Source: CAZGDV01 sp964524995
Lineage (GTDB): Bacteria; Chloroflexota; Dehalococcoidia; SZUA-161
Assembly: GCA_964524995.1 (NCBI GenBank)
Contig: CAZGDV010000039.1
Coordinates: forward strand, 1 to 24,641
DNA length: 24,641 bases
Direction: 5' to 3'
Position numbers and translations under genes: made by a program. Positions 21,903 to 24,641 of this stretch are shown here, piece by piece. The notes beneath the pieces are model-generated. The model searched no databases. It had not been told where the DNA came from and worked only from the letters and a program-made list of their open reading frames with translations. Positions within the stretch are counted from its first letter, which is position 1. Each line of letters begins with the position of its first letter.

Positions 21903-22374
21903 GCTGGATCTCCTCCGTCCCTTGGCGGCGTAGGACTTCGATCAGTTTGCGGAGCCTCCCTGGTGTCATGTGGTGATGAAAGGACCCGTTTTCCCTGACT
22001 ATCGGCCCCAGGGCGCAGGCGCCCAGACAGTTGACGTGTTCGACGGAGAACAGGCCGTCCGGTGAGACTTCGCCAGGGCTGACCCCACACTGACCCTCGG
22101 CCTGCTCGAGGAGAAGGCGAGCGCCGCGGACGTGACAGGCCGTGCCCATGCACATGATGAGGTGGTTCTTACCGCAAGGTTTCAGTTTGAAAGCCTTGTA
22201 GAAGGAAGCTACACGGTAGACTTCCATAAGCGGCACGCCGAGTCCCTCGGCGGCGGCCCGCATGGCCTCTTGAGGTATGTAGCCGTATTCCTCCTGAACG
22301 TCTTGAAGCACCTCAATGAGTTGATTCGGTTGACTGCGACGCCCTTCCAGTATTTGGTCGAGATTCTGGGACAT
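21886..22374 (-). CDS. nuoE: NuoE-type [2Fe-2S] subunit
   Basis: A 162-residue thioredoxin-fold protein from the ATG at 22374 (AAGGGGGTG upstream). It has the usual helical start LIEVLQDVQEEYGYIPQEAMRAAAEGLGVPLMEVYRVASFYKAFKLKP. The cluster ligands are in CMGTACHVRGA and NCLGACALGP (Cys-x4-Cys and Cys-x3-Cys), spaced as in the 24 kDa subunit of complex I, HoxE, HndA and BamG. It forms the NADH-oxidising unit with NuoF, whose reading frame overlaps its end. It is the first gene of the three-gene operon, transcribed divergently from the LuxR-type regulator. Confidence 0.95.
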   Translation of the reverse strand: MSQNLDQILEGRRSQPNQLIEVLQDVQEEYGYIPQEAMRAAAEGLGVPLMEVYRVASFYKAFKLKPCGKNHLIMCMGTACHVRGARLLLEQAEGQCGVSPGEVSPDGLFSVEHVNCLGACALGPIVRENGSFHHHMTPGRLRKLIEVLRRQGTEEIQHVQAQ

Positions 22375-22404
22375 GATTCTCACCCCCTTGATACAAGCGA
22401 CATC

Positions 22405-22433
22405 TTGATTATTTTCCGAATATGTGATACGAT
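22405..22433 (+). promoter_or_regulatory. Candidate promoter of the LuxR-type regulator
   Basis: TTGATT (22405-22410), 17 bases, TACGAT (22428-22433), four of six matches in each box. It overlaps the opposite promoter of the nuoE operon almost base for base. Confidence 0.3.
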
Positions 22434-22436
22434 CAA
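22408..22436 (-). promoter_or_regulatory. Candidate promoter of the nuoE-nuoF-HoxU operon
   Basis: On the minus strand TTGATC (22436 to 22431), 17 bases, AATAAT (22413 to 22408). The predicted start is about 25-30 bases before the nuoE ATG at 22374. The whole 130-base gap is visibly richer in A+T than its surroundings. Confidence 0.45.
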
Positions 22437-22452
22437 CAGCTTGAATACGGAA
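22414..22452. promoter_or_regulatory. Inverted repeat spanning the divergent promoters
   Basis: TTCCGAAT (22414-22421) and ATACGGAA (22445-22452) are complementary at seven of eight positions, with 23 bases between them. The arms straddle both candidate promoters, a good place for the adjacent LuxR/NarL-type dimer to bind. A small CTTG-ATA-CAAG palindrome lies at 22387-22397. Confidence 0.35.
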
Positions 22453-22504
22453 TAAATACACTCTTACTGCCTACAACAAATAGGTAATACAGTGGAGGAA
22501 CCCA

Positions 22505-23533
22505 ATGGAGGATCGAGGAACCTTCTCGTACGAAGCCGACGGTGGGAATCTCCCGTTTCCTTCGAAAGACCTTGCCCTTCTGTGGCGGATCCCGTTTCCG
22601 ACCGAAATCGAGCCCGATAAGGTCGAGTTCGCGCTGCGCGAGCGCATCAAGGAATTGAACTGCCTTTATGGGGTTTCCCAACTGGCCGAGCGCAATCTGT
22701 ATTCGTTGGACGATCTTCTGCAGGAGCTTGTGAACTTCCTGCCCTATGCATGGCAATATCCAGAGATCACCTGCGTCCGGATCCTGCTTGAGGGAAAAAC
22801 CTACACGAGCGATAGATTCAAAGTGACCAACTGGCGGCAGTCGTCGCGGATTTACATGTATCATGAGGCGGTGGGTGAGTGCGGCATCTTCTACCTGGAA
22901 GAATGCCCACCGGCTGATGAAGGTCCTTTTCTGAAAGAGGAACGCGCTATGCTGGACGCCGTGGCCGAACAGATCGGCACCATTGCCACCCGAATAGCGG
23001 CAGATTTGCAGCTGCAGGAGACCAACCGGCAACTGTCTCTGGAACGCGAAGCCCTGCATGAGTCCAACACCGCTCTGCGGATAGTCCTGGCCAGGATCGA
23101 GCAAGAGAAACAGGAGACTCACCGGGACGTTGAAACAAACGTCGAAAAAATCCTCATGCCTATCCTGCAAGCCCTGGCCCTGCAACTACCCCCGCACCAG
23201 ACAAAGTATGTGGACCTGCTCCGAGCCAACCTCGAGGAACTCACCTCGCCGTTCATCAATCAGTTGTCTCTTTCCTACCGTTCGATGACACCGACCGAAA
23301 TCGCCATCTGCAACATGATCAGGAACGGAATGCGCACCAAGGAAATCGCCGATATGAGGGGCGTGTCCGTGGCCACCATCAACCGTCAACGGGAGAAGAT
23401 CCGACGCAAACTCAAGATCACCAACCAGGATGTCAATCTCGCAACGTTCCTGCAATCGAGCATGTGGGAAGAGAGAACCGAACCCAGGTTCTCCATGTCA
23501 ACCTACGACCGCGGCATGACCCGGCAACGCTGA
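22505..23533 (+). CDS. LuxR-type transcriptional regulator with an N-terminal GAF-like sensor region
   Basis: A 342-residue regulator from the ATG at 22505, preceded by GGAGG. Residues 42-168 (RIKELNCLYGVSQLAERNLYSLDDLLQELVNFLP through FYLEECPPADEGPFLKEERAMLDAVAEQIGTIATRI) have the pattern of a GAF-like sensor, the last part being the usual amphipathic exit helix. A coiled coil follows (about 165-210). The C-terminal helix-turn-helix at 259-316 reads MTPTEIAICNMIRNGMRTKEIADMRGVSVATINRQREKIRRKLKI, the LuxR/FixJ type. There is no receiver Asp domain and no autoinducer-binding domain, so signalling is probably by direct ligand or redox sensing. It is divergent from the nuoE operon and is the obvious candidate regulator of it. 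The sensor style resembles regulators I associate with Desulfobacterota, which may hint at transfer of this segment. Confidence 0.85.
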   Translation: MEDRGTFSYEADGGNLPFPSKDLALLWRIPFPTEIEPDKVEFALRERIKELNCLYGVSQLAERNLYSLDDLLQELVNFLPYAWQYPEITCVRILLEGKTYTSDRFKVTNWRQSSRIYMYHEAVGECGIFYLEECPPADEGPFLKEERAMLDAVAEQIGTIATRIAADLQLQETNRQLSLEREALHESNTALRIVLARIEQEKQETHRDVETNVEKILMPILQALALQLPPHQTKYVDLLRANLEELTSPFINQLSLSYRSMTPTEIAICNMIRNGMRTKEIADMRGVSVATINRQREKIRRKLKITNQDVNLATFLQSSMWEERTEPRFSMSTYDRGMTRQR

Positions 23534-23688
23534 CCTGTCCCCCAGAATCGAACTTACCAGAAGCAGATGTGACGAACCGTTTACCGTCTATCAAGCCGCG
23601 ATTCCATCAGCCCCGTGCCTACCGGTTGGGATTGCAGTTGCTGTTACAATTCGAGGGACAACCCTTATTGCCAAAGCGGGTCGCGCCG

Positions 23689-24171
23689 ATGACGAGTTTC
23701 AAGACCACCATCAGGATCAACCAGCCCGCAGAGGTCATCGACCAGGCCTTCATGGACCCGGCAAACGCACTGCATTGGACGTCCGATCTGGAGAGATTCG
23801 AGGTCGTGAAAGGTAAGCCGGGGGAGGCGGGTGCGATCGCCCGCCTGCACTACTCTCAGAAGGGCCGCACGCATGTCATGGAGGACGTATTGGAGTCGTG
23901 TGAACCGGGGAGAAGGTATGTCTCGCGGGTCTCGGGTGGGGGCATGATCGCCCGCGTCGAGACGGTCTTGAGTCCGTCAGCCGGTGGGACGGACGTGACT
24001 ATGATCTGGTCGGGGACGAGCGAGTCGTTCGTCGCGAGGCTGCTGCTGCCGTTCCTGCGCGGCATGATCAAACGCCGGGCCAGGGCTGACCTGGAGAAGT
24101 TCAAGAGCCTGGTCGAGGCACACGGGGCCAGCTTTCCTGCCAGCCCTCGCCCGACAAGATTGCACTCTTGA
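23689..24171 (+). CDS. SRPBCC (START/polyketide-cyclase-like) family protein
   Basis: A 160-residue protein from the ATG at 23689; the upstream extension overlaps the regulator gene and looks non-coding. It has the helix-grip pattern of SRPBCC proteins: an initial strand FKTTIRINQPAEVIDQAFMDPANALHWTSDLERFEVVKG, then GAIARLHYSQKGRTHVMEDVLESCEPGRRYVSRVSGGGMIARVETVLSPSAGGTDVTMIWSG, and a long C-terminal helix (LPFLRGMIKRRARADLEKFKSLVEAHG). Such proteins bind hydrophobic ligands in a central cavity; there is no signal peptide. The ribosome-binding site is weak. The gap of 155 bases after the regulator shows no clear promoter, so it may be cotranscribed with it. The ligand is unknown. Confidence 0.82.
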   Translation: MTSFKTTIRINQPAEVIDQAFMDPANALHWTSDLERFEVVKGKPGEAGAIARLHYSQKGRTHVMEDVLESCEPGRRYVSRVSGGGMIARVETVLSPSAGGTDVTMIWSGTSESFVARLLLPFLRGMIKRRARADLEKFKSLVEAHGASFPASPRPTRLHS

Positions 24172-24223
24172 TGAGAGGAACTGGAGTGTTCCGAAACGAT
24201 TTTCCTCAGAAGAACTCGCCAGT

Positions 24224-24251
24224 TTGACAAACCGCTGAAGTGTGTTAATCT
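24224..24251 (+). promoter_or_regulatory. Candidate promoter of the zinc-ribbon gene
   Basis: A perfect TTGACA (24224-24229), a 16-base spacer and TAATCT (24246-24251) preceded by TGT, an extended -10 feature. It lies about 115 bases before the ATG at 24365. Confidence 0.45.
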
Positions 24252-24364
24252 ATACCGGACACCTGGTAGAAGTTTGCTAGTCCCCGACCTGTTCGGTCAC
24301 CCACCCATTCCCCAGGCCATGGATGATCAGACTCCAGGCAGGTAGTAACAAGAGGAGGTCATCC

Positions 24365-24641
24365 ATGGAGTACACAGATAAGACCCTGACTTGCTCGGAT
24401 TGCGGCATGGCTTTCACATTCAGTGCCTCCGAGCAGGAGTTCTTCGCGAGCAAAGGCTTCGAGAACGAGCCTAGGCGTTGCCCCGACTGCCGAGCAGCCA
24501 AGAAACAACAGCGCTATGGCAACGGCTACCGGCAGGAGCGGCAAATGCATGACGCCGTCTGTGCCACTTGCGGCCAGAACTGCCAAGTACCCTTCGAGCC
24601 CACCAACGGGCGACCGGTGTACTGCTCAGACTGCTATTCTC
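24365..24641 (+). CDS. Zinc-ribbon protein, cut by the window end
   Basis: An open frame of 92 codons from the ATG at 24365 runs off the end of the window. AGGAGGT at 24353-24359 gives an ideal ribosome-binding site. The first module is CSDCGMAFTFSASEQEFFASKGFENEPRRCPDC (Cys10, Cys13 and a later Cys-x2-Cys), the hallmark of the short 'probable zinc-ribbon' family found beside many bacterial housekeeping genes. A second module, CATCGQNCQVPFEPTNGRPVYCSDCY, matches the CxxC-type treble-clef that often follows it. Each module should bind one zinc. The function is not established; a nucleic-acid or stress role is often assumed. The rest of the protein lies beyond position 24641. Confidence 0.85.
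   Translation, partial: MEYTDKTLTCSDCGMAFTFSASEQEFFASKGFENEPRRCPDCRAAKKQQRYGNGYRQERQMHDAVCATCGQNCQVPFEPTNGRPVYCSDCYS

Noticed and set aside
19345..22374. NADP-reducing [FeFe] hydrogenase operon (HndABCD type)
   Set aside because: nuoE and nuoF match HndA and HndC, but the third protein has no H-cluster domain and the operon ends there. Called a partnerless NADH module instead.
22505..23533. Quorum-sensing LuxR receptor
   Set aside because: Only the C-terminal helix-turn-helix is LuxR-like. The N-terminus resembles a GAF-type sensor, and no autoinducer synthase is nearby. The distant acylase-family gene is not evidence for AHL metabolism.

Overview
The window is a gene-dense bacterial segment of moderately high GC with no rRNA, confident tRNA, CRISPR array or insertion sequence. 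The gene content points to a strict or facultative anaerobe: paired BcrA/BcrD-type ATP-dependent electron activators, an NADH-dehydrogenase-like Fe-S module without quinone subunits, corrinoid adenosylation, and Cys-rich small proteins. I would guess a Dehalococcoidia-like Chloroflexota member, with Desulfobacterota as the alternative. No marker gene settles this.

Layout: (1) 190-4251, minus strand: a PPOX-fold flavin protein, corrinoid adenosyltransferase (cobO) and a large exported penicillin-acylase-family Ntn hydrolase. A divergent Cys-rich protein (4457-4963) starts from a promoter back to back with that of the acylase. (2) 5009-5533: a MarR regulator, divergent from (3) the plus-strand block 5809-15042. 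This block holds a sulfotransferase, an exported propeller-like protein, a polytopic membrane protein, APS kinase (cysC), ATP sulfurylase (sat), a PHP phosphoesterase, a second propeller-like paralogue and an extended SDR. (4) 15057-17990, minus strand: an MFS carrier and two BcrA/BcrD-type activating ATPases in a tight operon. (5) 18179-19216: a DUF2804-like protein, preceded by a tiny ORF with a strong ribosome-binding site. (6) 19345-22374, minus strand: nuoE, nuoF and a HoxU-like Fe-S protein. They are divergent from (7) a LuxR-type regulator (22505-23533). An SRPBCC protein and a zinc-ribbon protein cut by the window end follow.

The most coherent system is block 3. Sat makes APS from sulfate and ATP, CysC makes PAPS, and the sulfotransferase transfers the sulfuryl group and releases PAP. 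The PHP enzyme belongs to a superfamily that includes 3',5'-bisphosphate phosphatases and could recycle PAP to AMP. Two closely related exported proteins of unknown function, plus a membrane protein, are interleaved with these genes. This looks like a dedicated sulfonation pathway with an extracytoplasmic arm, possibly controlled by the neighbouring MarR protein. The sulfonated substrate cannot be read from the sequence.

The second theme is low-potential electron chemistry. Two activators lie next to an organic-acid-type transporter, and a three-gene NADH-oxidising module is present. In both cases the catalytic partner (reductase or dehydratase core; hydrogenase or other terminal enzyme) is absent from the window.
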